A stretch of DNA of 56,801 nucleotides from Lachnospiraceae bacterium (GCA_022787145.1 JALFVM010000077.1:1-56801), one strand, 5' to 3'. Counted from the first letter of the stretch, positions 16,070 through 24,510 are shown. Notes: generated from the sequence alone by a model not told the origin. Made by a program: numbers and translations.

Positions 16070-17004
16070 TTGAGAATGTAGTATCTATAGAATTGCCTGT
16101 AGATGAGAAATTACTGATTCAGAAAAATAGAATGGAGCCTCTGGAGATGACGGGCTCTGAAAAACGAATTACGATTGTAACAGGAACACATGGAGATGAG
16201 CTTGAAGGACAGTTTGTATGTTATGAAATCCTGCGTCGTATCCGTGAACATATGGAATGCCTTCATGGAATCGTGGATGTATTTCCGGCATTTAATCCTC
16301 TTGGAATTGATTCAATTACAAGGGGAATTCCCATGTTTGACCTGGATATGAACCGGATTTTTCCCGGAAATCCAAAGGGAAATCTGCCGGATTATCTGAC
16401 GGCACAGCTGGTAGATGACATTGTCGGATCGGATCTGTGTGTGGATATTCATGCGAGCAATATTTATCTTCAGGAAGTGCCGCAGGTGCGCATGAGTGAG
16501 ATTACGCAGGAGAAGCTGATGCCCTTTGCAAAAGAAATCAATGTTGATTTTGTCTGGGTGCATCCGTCTGCAACTGTTTTGGAATCAACGCTGGCGCACA
16601 GTTTGAATATGCTTGGTGTTCCGACGCTCGTTGTCGAGATGGGTGTGGGAATGCGCATTACAAAAGAATATTGCTACCAGCTGGTAGAGGGAATTTTCCA
16701 TACAATGAAAATAATGGGAATCTGGAGTGGTGAGACAAAGCCTGTGCGCGAGCCGATTGTCTCCCGTGATGGAGAGGTTGGTTTTGTCAATGCAGAGGCG
16801 TCCGGAATTTTTGTACCGAAGGTTCCGATTTGGACGTATGTGGAGGAAGGAGAGCACATCGGTGATATTTTGAATCCGCTTACGGGACTGATTGAACATC
16901 GTGTTGAGTCACCGTGTTCCGGTATGTTGTTTACGGTGCGTGAATATCCGATTGTGTATCATGGATCGCTGATGGCGAGAGTTCTGGGAGGTGTGCGTGC
17001 ATGA
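16066..17004 (+). CDS. M14 aspartoacylase/succinylglutamate desuccinylase-like hydrolase (active site intact)
   Basis: A 312-residue zinc hydrolase of the AspA/AstE branch of the M14 carboxypeptidases. The zinc ligands are His42 and Glu45 (GTHGDELEG) and His129 (VDIHAS). The substrate-carboxylate pair Asn96-Arg97 sits in DMNRIFPG, and a catalytic Glu191 in LVVEMG. The C-terminal third is the beta domain usual in this branch. It would remove an N-acyl or amino-acyl group from an amide substrate, perhaps the product of the ATP-grasp enzyme (inference). ATGA overlap with the transglutaminase gene before it and ATGA overlap with its paralogue after it. Confidence 0.87.
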   Translation: MIENVVSIELPVDEKLLIQKNRMEPLEMTGSEKRITIVTGTHGDELEGQFVCYEILRRIREHMECLHGIVDVFPAFNPLGIDSITRGIPMFDLDMNRIFPGNPKGNLPDYLTAQLVDDIVGSDLCVDIHASNIYLQEVPQVRMSEITQEKLMPFAKEINVDFVWVHPSATVLESTLAHSLNMLGVPTLVVEMGVGMRITKEYCYQLVEGIFHTMKIMGIWSGETKPVREPIVSRDGEVGFVNAEASGIFVPKVPIWTYVEEGEHIGDILNPLTGLIEHRVESPCSGMLFTVREYPIVYHGSLMARVLGGVRA

Positions 17005-17936
17005 GAAAAGAAGTGATTTATTCCCTGAAAGCGCCTTACAGAGATGAACTGCGCATCAGTGGCTATTATTTTGGCTCCGGCGAGAAGTCAGTCTGCATTG
17101 TAGGTGCTATTCGCGGAAACGAGGTACAGCAGCTTTATATCTGCTCTCAGCTAATCAAAGCATTGAAGGAGTTGGAGGCTCACGGTCACATTGTACAAAA
17201 CAATGAGATTCTGGTGATTCCTTCTGTCAATCATTATTCTATGAATATCGGAAAACGTTTCTGGGCGGTGGACAATACAGATATCAACCGTATGTTTCCG
17301 GGTTATGACAGAGGCGAGACGACGCAGAGAATTGCGGCTGGTGTATTTGATAAGGCACAGCATTATAATTATGGAATTCAGTTTGCAAGTTTTTATATGC
17401 CCGGTGATTTTGTGCCGCATGTGCGAATGATGGAGACAGGATACCAGAGTCCGAGTCTTGCGAATTTGTTTGGTCTTCCCTATGTGGTGATCCGAAAGCC
17501 AAAGCCAATCGATACGACAACCTTGAATTACAACTGGCAGCTTTGGGATACGAATGCATTTTCGGTTTATACCAATGAAACAGACCTTATAGATGAAAAA
17601 TCTGCAAAACAGGCAGTATCTGCTGTGTTAAGGTTCTTGACGAGAATGGGTATTATTCGTTATAATTGTCATAGTGGTTACATCGCAAGCGTGATTGAAG
17701 AAGAAGAACTTACCACTGTCCATGCGAACGCAGGCGGAATTTTCCGCAGGAAGAAATTTCCAGGACAGGAGGTTCATCACGGAGAAGTTATCGCAGAAAT
17801 CTTAGACCCTTACGAAGGGGTTGTGAAAGCACAGGTGCTGTCCCCAACAGATGGCGTAATCTTTTTCTCTCATAAGAAACCACTGGTGATGGAGCATGAT
17901 GTGGTATGCAGAATTATCAGAAGGCTCCACGAATAA
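17001..17936 (+). CDS. M14 aspartoacylase-like paralogue with substituted zinc ligands (probable pseudoenzyme)
   Basis: A 311-residue paralogue of the gene before it, collinear to within a few residues. The key positions have changed: the HGDE zinc motif reads RGNE (Arg38 in place of His, Glu41 kept), and the DIHAS histidine is Gln127 (GIQFAS). The region of the catalytic VVEMG reads SVYTNE. The carboxylate-binding Asn96-Arg97 pair (DINRMFPG) is kept. This pattern suggests it still binds ligand or partner but cannot hydrolyse by the family mechanism. The frame is clean, so it is not a decayed gene. Pairing with an intact paralogue hints at a heteromeric complex (inference). Confidence 0.85.
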   Translation: MRKEVIYSLKAPYRDELRISGYYFGSGEKSVCIVGAIRGNEVQQLYICSQLIKALKELEAHGHIVQNNEILVIPSVNHYSMNIGKRFWAVDNTDINRMFPGYDRGETTQRIAAGVFDKAQHYNYGIQFASFYMPGDFVPHVRMMETGYQSPSLANLFGLPYVVIRKPKPIDTTTLNYNWQLWDTNAFSVYTNETDLIDEKSAKQAVSAVLRFLTRMGIIRYNCHSGYIASVIEEEELTTVHANAGGIFRRKKFPGQEVHHGEVIAEILDPYEGVVKAQVLSPTDGVIFFSHKKPLVMEHDVVCRIIRRLHE

Positions 17937-17961
17937 TTCATAATCGAAGGGAGAAAAAACA

Positions 17962-18336
17962 ATGAAAGTAGTAGCAACAAACAACGCACCGGCAGCAATC
18001 GGACCATATTCTCAGGCAATGATCCTGAACGATGTATTATTTACATCCGGCCAGATTCCGATCAATCCTGCAACAGGCGAGATCGAGGGAACTGATATCC
18101 AGGCACAGGCAGAGCAGGTGATGAAAAACCTGGGCGCAGTTCTGGAAGCAGCAGGCACAAGCTTTGAAAATGTAGCAAAGACAACCTGTTTCCTGGCTGA
18201 TATGGCAGATTTTGCAGCATTTAACGAAGTGTATGCAAAATATTTTATAAACAAACCGGCACGTTCCTGTGTTGCAGTAAAAACACTGCCAAAGAATGTA
18301 CTCTGTGAAGTAGAACTGATTGCAAGTGTAAAATAA
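17962..18336 (+). CDS. ridA: RidA family reactive-enamine/imine deaminase
   Basis: A 124-residue RidA (YjgF) protein. The family signature near the C-terminus is clear: Arg101 in KPARSCVAVKTLPKN and Glu116 in LCEVELIA, plus GPYSQA and FTSGQIPINPATG near the start. RidA hydrolyses reactive enamines and imines produced by PLP enzymes. It lies 25 bp after the M14 pair with its own GGGAG ribosome site and is followed by a terminator, so it is probably the last gene of that operon. A housekeeping role is equally possible. Confidence 0.93.
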   Translation: MKVVATNNAPAAIGPYSQAMILNDVLFTSGQIPINPATGEIEGTDIQAQAEQVMKNLGAVLEAAGTSFENVAKTTCFLADMADFAAFNEVYAKYFINKPARSCVAVKTLPKNVLCEVELIASVK

Positions 18337-18357
18337 AGCATGCGATTGTAAGAAAGT

Positions 18358-18394
18358 AAGGGCGAAAGGTTTTTATGACCTTTTGTCCTTTTTC
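18358..18394 (+). terminator. Intrinsic terminator after ridA
   Basis: AAGGGCGAAAGGT (18358-18370) pairs at all 13 positions, wobble included, with ACCTTTTGTCCTT (18378-18390), followed by T-rich sequence. Confidence 0.8.
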
Positions 18395-18539
18395 TATCCA
18401 GATTTCCGTAATCAGAGACAAAAATGCCAGGATTGTAAAATATTTGTGAAAAAGGGGTGCAAAACAATGGAAATGTGATATACTGATAAACGGACTGAAA
18501 TTGTGTGTCCTGGAAACCGAGTGAGGAGAGTATTATGAG

Positions 18540-20447
18540 ATGAGTGAAGAGATAAAGGATAGAAAAGAAGACGATATACAGGAAAAGGACAAAAAAGAAG
18601 AAGTAAAAGAAACAGAGGTAGTCAGCGCCAGCGATGCAGAGCAAAAGGAATCTGCAGAAACAGTCAGGGATGCAGAGAAGAAGGAATCCGCAGAAGAAGT
18701 CAGTGATGCAGAGCAAAAAGAATCCGCAGAGGAAGTCAGTGATGCAGAGCAAGACAAAGCAGCAGAAGAGTCTGGTGAAGGCGAAGAGAAGGCTTCTTCA
18801 GGTGAAGATTTTGAACAGAAAATAGAAAAAGCGATGGAGCAGATTCTTGCGGATACCCAGGAAAGTGTACAGGAAGCATCGAACGGTCAGGAAGCATCGA
18901 CATCGCAAAATTCGCAACAGAAAGAGACAGCTTCGCAGGCAAAGCCGGTGCAGACGCAAAAACCGACTCCTGCAAGAGCAGTTCCGCCGGTTCAAAAACA
19001 GCCGATACCTGATGTGCAGCCTCCGGAAAAAACGCACAAGGCAGTGAAAATTGCAGCTACTTTGATTGGCGCGATTATTCTCTGTGGAATTGGCGGTTAT
19101 GCGGGAATGTCTTATTATTACAGCAACAAATTTTTCCCTGGAACTACGATCAATTCCTTTGACTGCAGCGACCTGACAGTTTCTCAGGCTGAGGAACTGA
19201 TTCGCAATAAAGTAGAAGATTATTCCATTACGGTTGCATCGAGAGGTTACGAAGCGGAGACAATCACTGCAGAGTCTATTGGTTATAAGTATAAGTCCGA
19301 TGGTTCTGTGAAGGCTGCTTTTGAAAAACAGAAACCTTATGAGTGGATCAAAGGATATTTTGTAAAAACAGATTTTTCCGCAGGAGAAAACATCACCTAT
19401 GACAAGGAAAAGGTAAAAGCGGAACTTGAGAAGCTGGAGTGTATGCAGCCGGAAAATCAGGTTCAGCCGAAAGATGCCTACATTACCTTTGAGGATACAT
19501 TGTTTACGATTGTTCCTGGAGAAGAGGGTTCGGCAATTAATGAGGACAAGGCTCTGGAGCTTTTATGTACCGCTATCGATCAGACGGAAGAGGAAGTGGA
19601 TTTGGACAAGGGCGGTGCTTATCTTGAGCCAAATATCAGAGAGGACGATGAAAGTATTCAGGAACGTCTGAAAATTGTCAACACATATGCAAAGGCAAGT
19701 ATTACACACACTTACGGTGACACGACAGAGACTCTTGACAGCAAAACGTTCAAGGACTGGTACAGCAAGGATCAGAATGGAGATTTGTATTTGGATGGCG
19801 AAGTCCTCAAAACAAAGTTAAAAGAGTATGTGACAAATATGGCGTATGCCCACAATACATTAGGTGCGACAAGAACCTTCCATACAACCAGCGGCCGAAC
19901 TGTTGAGGTAAGTGGCGGAAATTACGGATGGCAGATTGACCAGTATTCCGAAGTGGAAAAAATGTACAATGAAATTCTGACTGGTCAGCAGGTGACAAGA
20001 GAGCCTGTCTATGCATCGACTGCAAATGAATGGGTGAATGGATCTGATATCGGAAATACCTATATTGAGGTAGATTTATCCGAACAGCATATGTATTTCT
20101 ATCGCGACGGAAAGAATATTTTTGAAAGTGATTTTGTTTCTGGAAATATGTCCTATGATGACAGAAAAACACCGACTGGCGTTTGTCATATTGCGTATAA
20201 GACGAAAGACTTTACTTTGCGTGGCGAGAAAAAAGAAGATGGAACTTATGAATATGAGGAACCTGTGAAATACTGGATGCCGTTTAACGGAGGTGTCGGT
20301 TTCCATGATGCTCCGTGGAGATCGGAGTTCGGCGGAGATATTTATCTGACCAGTGGTTCACATGGATGTATCAATATGCCGGCAAGCAGCGCGGCACAGT
20401 TGTACGATCTGATTGATGAATCGATTCCGATTGTCGTATTTTATTAA
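18540..20447 (+). CDS. L,D-transpeptidase (YkuD) with PG-binding domains and acidic repeat tail
   Basis: A 635-residue membrane-anchored peptidoglycan cross-linking enzyme. Residues 1-160 are a charged cytoplasmic tail with 12-residue repeats of the type DAEQKESAEEVS. One membrane segment lies at about 168-195 (TLIGAIILCGIGGYAGMSYY). Two putative peptidoglycan-binding modules precede the C-terminal YkuD domain, which holds the catalytic SGSHGCIN with His608 and Cys610. It catalyses 3-3 cross-links outside the membrane. ATG 18540 has GAGGAGAG about 10 bases upstream; an ATG-AGA-TGA minigene overlaps the start. Confidence 0.92.
   Translation: MSEEIKDRKEDDIQEKDKKEEVKETEVVSASDAEQKESAETVRDAEKKESAEEVSDAEQKESAEEVSDAEQDKAAEESGEGEEKASSGEDFEQKIEKAMEQILADTQESVQEASNGQEASTSQNSQQKETASQAKPVQTQKPTPARAVPPVQKQPIPDVQPPEKTHKAVKIAATLIGAIILCGIGGYAGMSYYYSNKFFPGTTINSFDCSDLTVSQAEELIRNKVEDYSITVASRGYEAETITAESIGYKYKSDGSVKAAFEKQKPYEWIKGYFVKTDFSAGENITYDKEKVKAELEKLECMQPENQVQPKDAYITFEDTLFTIVPGEEGSAINEDKALELLCTAIDQTEEEVDLDKGGAYLEPNIREDDESIQERLKIVNTYAKASITHTYGDTTETLDSKTFKDWYSKDQNGDLYLDGEVLKTKLKEYVTNMAYAHNTLGATRTFHTTSGRTVEVSGGNYGWQIDQYSEVEKMYNEILTGQQVTREPVYASTANEWVNGSDIGNTYIEVDLSEQHMYFYRDGKNIFESDFVSGNMSYDDRKTPTGVCHIAYKTKDFTLRGEKKEDGTYEYEEPVKYWMPFNGGVGFHDAPWRSEFGGDIYLTSGSHGCINMPASSAAQLYDLIDESIPIVVFY
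18633..18776 (+). repeat. 36-bp in-frame tandem repeat in L,D-transpeptidase gene
   Basis: About 3.5 imperfect copies of a 36-bp unit encode DAEQKESAETVR, DAEKKESAEEVS, DAEQKESAEEVS and a partial fourth. The unit is in frame, so copy number could vary without breaking the gene. Confidence 0.85.
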
Positions 20448-20457
20448 AATGATTACA

Positions 20458-20626
20458 GTGTCAAAAGGTATTCTCCACGTCATGCTTGCATGTAAGTGGA
20501 GATATACCTTATTGACACGCCCACACATGAGCAAGAAGTAGGGCGGGGGCCCCATAGATTGCGGATGCGGGGGCAGAATTGTGGAAGTGCGTAGCACGAA
20601 ACAATCCGTAATCAAGGTTTTGACAC
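20458..20626. repeat. Intergenic element with short terminal inverted repeats and nested hairpins
   Basis: GTGTCAAAA (20458-20466) and TTTTGACAC (20618-20626) form 9-bp ends. Inside, an imperfect stem pairs 20458-20479 with about 20494-20518, and ATTGCGGAT pairs with ATCCGTAAT further on. A G/C-rich stretch near 20540-20575 contrasts with the flanks. There is no gene. It may be a small non-autonomous repeat or a structured leader. Confidence 0.45.
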
Positions 20627-20660
20627 CTAAATCTTAAAATAGTTTAAAGGGGAAAAATGT

Positions 20661-20954
20661 ATGGGTACAGGTATTGATTTTGCTTTAACAGCAGTCGCTT
20701 TGATTGTTGGTATTATGATGATTTTGGGAAAAGGAGATTTTTTCCTGAACGACAAAAACGCCAGAGAGCGTAACCGTATCTACGATATGAGGAAGGTGCA
20801 GAAGGGATTTGGAGTGGTGCTGATCGTTGTTGGAATTGCTACTGGAGTCAGCGCTGTCATTGCCTCCAGTGTGGCGTATATCATTTATACGGTTGTTGTT
20901 CTTTTGGCATTTGCCGGCGGAATCGTCTATATGAGAAAATGTTGTAAAAGATAA
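20661..20954 (+). CDS. Small membrane protein, three predicted helices (unknown)
   Basis: A 97-residue hydrophobic protein. One N-terminal helix (about 5-22) is followed by a charged loop of about 25 residues (GDFFLNDKNARERNRIYDMR), then two further helices with a short turn and a basic end. The layout resembles the DUF3784-type small membrane proteins of Firmicutes, but I cannot be sure of the family. AAAGGGG stands before the ATG, and a terminator follows directly. No function can be given. Confidence 0.65.
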   Translation: MGTGIDFALTAVALIVGIMMILGKGDFFLNDKNARERNRIYDMRKVQKGFGVVLIVVGIATGVSAVIASSVAYIIYTVVVLLAFAGGIVYMRKCCKR

Positions 20955-20960
20955 AAGAAA

Positions 20961-20990
20961 GAAGCCCGATTGTCTGACGGGCTTCTTTTT
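20961..20990. terminator. Bidirectional terminator between convergent genes
   Basis: AAGCCCG (20961-20967) pairs with CGGGCTT (20977-20983), then CTTTTTT on the plus strand. It sits between the small membrane protein and the convergent HAD gene. Confidence 0.85.
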
Positions 20991-21607
20991 TAAAACAAAA
21001 AAACAAGATCTTTTAGTTGTTCGATGGTATAATCGGGCGTATCGACCTGACCGAATCCGTAGGAGGCAAAGACAAAGGGAACACCTGCTTTTTGACAGGC
21101 ACGATAATCGCCGTCTGTGTCCCCGACATAAACCGGCTCCTTCAGGTGATAGTCCTGTACAATCTGACGGATATTGGCAGCCTTTGCATTTTGGGTGTCG
21201 CCGGGGCAGAGATGTCCCTGGAAGTAAGCTTTCAGTCCGGTAGCCTCAAGAAATGTTTCAATATAACCGGCTTCGCAGTTGCTGACAATGTAAAGTGGAT
21301 ATTTTTTGGAAAGAATTTTCAGCGTATCTTCCAATCCCGGATAAGTTGGAGCAGGAGTCTTTAAGAGGGTGCGATGCTCTTCTTCACAGCACAGATCAAT
21401 CAGTTCCAGCTGGCGCTCGGTGGTCTCATCTGGAAAAAGCTGTCTGGCAATATCCGGAAGTGTCTGACCGAAGAGCTGATGAAGGCGTGCAGAAGTAATG
21501 ACCATATGAAGGTCAGTCTGCTCGGCAAGCACCTTTGTCCAGGCCTTTGCAACGATTTCTGTGGAATCCCACAACGTTCCATCAACATCAAATATAATAC
21601 TGTCCAT
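20990..21607 (-). CDS. HAD-superfamily phosphatase
   Basis: A 205-residue HAD hydrolase of the phosphoglycolate/beta-phosphoglucomutase-like type with a cap domain. Motif I is IIFDVDGTLWDS (Asp7, Asp9), motif II lies in YIVSNCE, and the acidic motif is YVGDTDGDYRAC. It dephosphorylates a small phosphorylated metabolite. ATG 21607 is chosen over 21631 because GGAG lies 8 bases before it. It is divergent from mutY, and TTGCTT/TAAGAT boxes with a 17-bp spacer lie upstream. Confidence 0.87.
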   Translation of the reverse strand: MDSIIFDVDGTLWDSTEIVAKAWTKVLAEQTDLHMVITSARLHQLFGQTLPDIARQLFPDETTERQLELIDLCCEEEHRTLLKTPAPTYPGLEDTLKILSKKYPLYIVSNCEAGYIETFLEATGLKAYFQGHLCPGDTQNAKAANIRQIVQDYHLKEPVYVGDTDGDYRACQKAGVPFVFASYGFGQVDTPDYTIEQLKDLVFLF

Positions 21608-21671
21608 AAGATAATCTCCATGTATTTTCATTTTTTACGTTTATCTTAATAAAAAAATCACAAAAAAGCAA

Positions 21672-21700
21672 CTGTCAATTCTCGTGTTTTGTGTTATGAT
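21672..21700 (+). promoter_or_regulatory. Promoter of mutY (start site next to the ATG)
   Basis: CTGTCA (21672-21677), a 17-bp spacer, then TATGAT (21695-21700). The expected start at about 21707 coincides with ATG 21708, and no ribosome site precedes that ATG. The message may be leaderless. Confidence 0.5.
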
Positions 21701-21707
21701 AGCAGTT

Positions 21708-22787
21708 ATGAGAGAACAAATATTACTACAACAAATCGAACAGCCTCTGTTGGAATGGTACAGAAAAAATAAAAGAGACCTTCCGTGGAGAGATAAAAAC
21801 AATGCGTATATGACCTGGGTATCTGAGATTATGCTCCAGCAGACCAGGGTAGAGGCGGTCAAACCTTATTTTCACCGTTTCCTTCAGGAACTGCCGGATG
21901 TGGCGCATCTTGCCGCCTGTCCGGAAGAAAAACTTCTGAAGCTGTGGGAGGGCCTTGGCTACTACAACCGTGTGCGCAATATGCAGAAAGCTGCCCGGGA
22001 AGTGATGGAGCAATATGGGGGAACGTTGCCGGCAGATTATGAAAAACTGAAAGGGCTGACGGGAGTCGGCAATTACACGGCAGGTGCGATTGCCTCCATT
22101 GCGTATGGGATTCCTGTGCCGGCGGTCGATGGAAATGTACTGCGCGTCATCTCGCGCGTGACAAAATCCTACGAGGACATCATGAAGCAGTCTGTGCGAA
22201 AAAAAATGGAACAGCAGCTTCTGGAAGTCATGCCAAAGGACTGCCCGGGAGATTACAACCAGGCTCTGATGGAACTTGGCGCAGTTGTCTGTGTGCCAAA
22301 TGGCATGGCAAAATGTGAGGACTGCCCTTTGCGGCAGATCTGCCTTGCCCAAAAAGAGGGCTGTGTCATGGAGCTTCCGGTGAAAACTGCCAAAAAGCCA
22401 AGAAAAATTGAAAACAGAACTGTTTTGGTGATTCAAGATGGGGAGCGCGTTGCGATACGCAAACGTGCAGACAAAGGTCTTCTTGCCGGGCTGTATGAAC
22501 TTCCCAATCTGGAAGGGCATATGACAGAGCGGGAAGTTCTGGATTATGTCAAAGAGCGGCATCTGGATGCCGTGCGAATTGAATCTCTGGCGTCTGCCAA
22601 ACATATTTTTTCTCATGTGGAATGGAGGATGATTGGTTATCGTGTGCGGGTGGCAGCGCTGGAAGAAAAATTCGCAAAGGATATGATATTTGTAGACAAA
22701 AAAGAAACGAAGCAGAAATATGCCATACCATCGGCATTTGATGCATATTCGGGGGTCATAAAGGAGGAAAAAATTGAAGTTACTTAG
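21708..22787 (+). CDS. mutY: A/G-specific adenine glycosylase
   Basis: A 359-residue base-excision repair enzyme removing adenine opposite 8-oxoguanine. It has the helix-hairpin-helix glycosylase core with Glu40 (VSEIMLQQT), the LTGVGNYTAGA hairpin (116-126) and catalytic Asp141 (PAVDGNVLR). Cys195, Cys203, Cys206 and Cys212 hold a 4Fe-4S cluster. A C-terminal NUDIX-like domain (from about 240) recognises oxoG. ATG 21708 gives the normal start MREQ; in-frame ATGs at 21684 and 21696 would lie in the promoter. It overlaps the glycosyltransferase start by 14 bp. Confidence 0.93.
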   Translation: MREQILLQQIEQPLLEWYRKNKRDLPWRDKNNAYMTWVSEIMLQQTRVEAVKPYFHRFLQELPDVAHLAACPEEKLLKLWEGLGYYNRVRNMQKAAREVMEQYGGTLPADYEKLKGLTGVGNYTAGAIASIAYGIPVPAVDGNVLRVISRVTKSYEDIMKQSVRKKMEQQLLEVMPKDCPGDYNQALMELGAVVCVPNGMAKCEDCPLRQICLAQKEGCVMELPVKTAKKPRKIENRTVLVIQDGERVAIRKRADKGLLAGLYELPNLEGHMTEREVLDYVKERHLDAVRIESLASAKHIFSHVEWRMIGYRVRVAALEEKFAKDMIFVDKKETKQKYAIPSAFDAYSGVIKEEKIEVT

Positions 22788-23790
22788 TATTGCAGTTCCC
22801 TGCTATAATTCTCAGGATTATATGGAAAAATGTGTAAATTCTCTTCTGGCAGGGGGAGAGGAAGTGGAAATCATCATCGTAGATGACGGCTCTGTGGACA
22901 ATACAGCAGCCATCGCGGATCGTTTTGCCAAGGAGTATCCGACGATTGTAAAGGCCGTGCATCAGGAAAACGGCGGTCATGGACAGGCGGTCAATACCGG
23001 ACTGAAAAATGCGACGGGACTCTTTTTTAAGGTGGTTGACAGTGATGACTGGGTAAATGAGGAGGCATACCACAAAATTTTGGAGACGCTTGGGACGTTG
23101 GCTGGTGGTTCACAGACGCTGGATATGCTCATCAGCAATTTTGTCTATGAGAAAGAGGGGGCAACGAGAAAAAGAGTGATGCAGTATCGCCGTTGTTTTC
23201 CGAAAGATACGATGTTTCAGTGGAATCAGATGCGCCATATGCCAAAGGGAAAATATATTCTGATGCATTCGGTAATCTACCGGACGCAGCTTTTGCGCCA
23301 GTGTGGGCTGGAACTTCCAAAACATACGTTTTATGTAGACAATCTGTTTGTCTTTGAACCGCTTCCGTTTGTGAAAAATATGTATTATCTGGACGTGAAT
23401 TTTTATCGCTATTTTATCGGGCGTGAGGATCAGTCCGTCAATGAGGCTGTTATGATCAAAAGAATTGATCAGCAGATTAAAGTGAACAAGATGATGATTG
23501 ATGTGTTTGAAAAAAGTACCATCTCACATCGGATGATGCGCAAATATATGGTCAATTATCTGGATATCATTACAACAATATCATCTATTATGCTGATTCG
23601 TTCCGGGACACAGGAAGCTCTGGAAAAGAAAAAAGAATTGTGGAAATATTTAAAAGAAAAAGATTATTCTCTGTATATGAGGCTGCGACACGGCCTTTTT
23701 GGAAGAACCATGAACCTGCCGGGAAAAGGCGGCAGAAAGGTGAGTGTCACAGCCTATAAGATTTGTCAGAAATTTTATGGATTTAACTGA
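22774..23790 (+). CDS. Glycosyltransferase family 2
   Basis: A 338-residue GT-A glycosyltransferase. The start SIAVPCYNSQDYMEKCVNSL and IIIVDDGSVDNT (about 34-45) are the nucleotide-sugar region, and VVDSDDWVN (about 88-96) holds the metal-binding DxD. There is no membrane anchor; it probably adds a sugar in cell-surface glycan synthesis. The start codon is TTG at 22774, supported by AAAGGAGG six bases before it. Coupled to mutY by overlap; its 3' end overlaps the convergent PAP2 gene by 16 bp. Confidence 0.9.
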   Translation: MKLLSIAVPCYNSQDYMEKCVNSLLAGGEEVEIIIVDDGSVDNTAAIADRFAKEYPTIVKAVHQENGGHGQAVNTGLKNATGLFFKVVDSDDWVNEEAYHKILETLGTLAGGSQTLDMLISNFVYEKEGATRKRVMQYRRCFPKDTMFQWNQMRHMPKGKYILMHSVIYRTQLLRQCGLELPKHTFYVDNLFVFEPLPFVKNMYYLDVNFYRYFIGREDQSVNEAVMIKRIDQQIKVNKMMIDVFEKSTISHRMMRKYMVNYLDIITTISSIMLIRSGTQEALEKKKELWKYLKEKDYSLYMRLRHGLFGRTMNLPGKGGRKVSVTAYKICQKFYGFN

Positions 23791-24443
23791 TGCTTTTCCT
23801 GAACACAGCAGGCACGTTTGCATGCGGGTCTGCTGTAAAACAGGAGATAACCGGCACCTGCCATGGCAGAGCCAAGAGTCACATCAATCACAGAATGTTG
23901 CTTCAAAAACATTGTCGACAGGATAATCAGAAATGTCAAAATACCGGCACCTCTTTTCAGCCATTTTTTATCCTTCAGTTGTTCACACTTACAGATAGCC
24001 AGATGAATGGCTATGGAATTAAATACATGAATACTCGGAAGTATGTTCGTGGGTGTATCCATGGAATAAAGCTGCTGTACTGCGCGGATGAACAGGCTAT
24101 CGCCTGTAAAAACAGCGGGACGAAGCAGCTGAATATTCGGATAGAGCCATGATACAATCAAAAAAACAGTCATTCCCATACAGAGATTCAAGGTAAGCTG
24201 GTAATATTCCCGCTTCTCTTTGTTAAAGAAAATAAAATAGGCGATAACAAAGACCTGATAAGGAAACCACAGGAGATAAGGTACAATAAAATATTCACAG
24301 AACGGGATTAAATCGTCCAGTGCACAGTGTATCAAATGATACGAATAAACATGCCTTTGTTCCAGATATTGAAAAATGCAAAGATACAAAATTGAATAAG
24401 TGACAATGACAAAACCATGTTTATATTTTTTGATAAAATTCAT
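23775..24443 (-). CDS. PAP2-family membrane phosphatase
   Basis: A 222-residue integral membrane protein with about five to six helices. The PAP2 motifs are visible as NILPSIHVFNS (His139) and KQHSVIDV (His183, Asp187); the first, basic motif is less clear. Such enzymes dephosphorylate lipid phosphates such as undecaprenyl pyrophosphate or phosphatidate. The next minus-strand gene upstream is a lipid kinase, which would fit a lipid-phosphate theme. Confidence 0.83.
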   Translation of the reverse strand: MNFIKKYKHGFVIVTYSILYLCIFQYLEQRHVYSYHLIHCALDDLIPFCEYFIVPYLLWFPYQVFVIAYFIFFNKEKREYYQLTLNLCMGMTVFLIVSWLYPNIQLLRPAVFTGDSLFIRAVQQLYSMDTPTNILPSIHVFNSIAIHLAICKCEQLKDKKWLKRGAGILTFLIILSTMFLKQHSVIDVTLGSAMAGAGYLLFYSRPACKRACCVQEKHQLNP

Positions 24444-24510
24444 GCATTCACCTTCTTAAAATACTGCTGTTAACGAGTTGACAATACCTTCCCCTTTAAA
24501 GCAAAAAGAA

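Noticed and set aside
17001-17936. Decayed pseudogene
   Set aside because: The frame is intact, overlaps its neighbour by ATGA and keeps the substrate-binding Asn-Arg; only catalytic positions changed.
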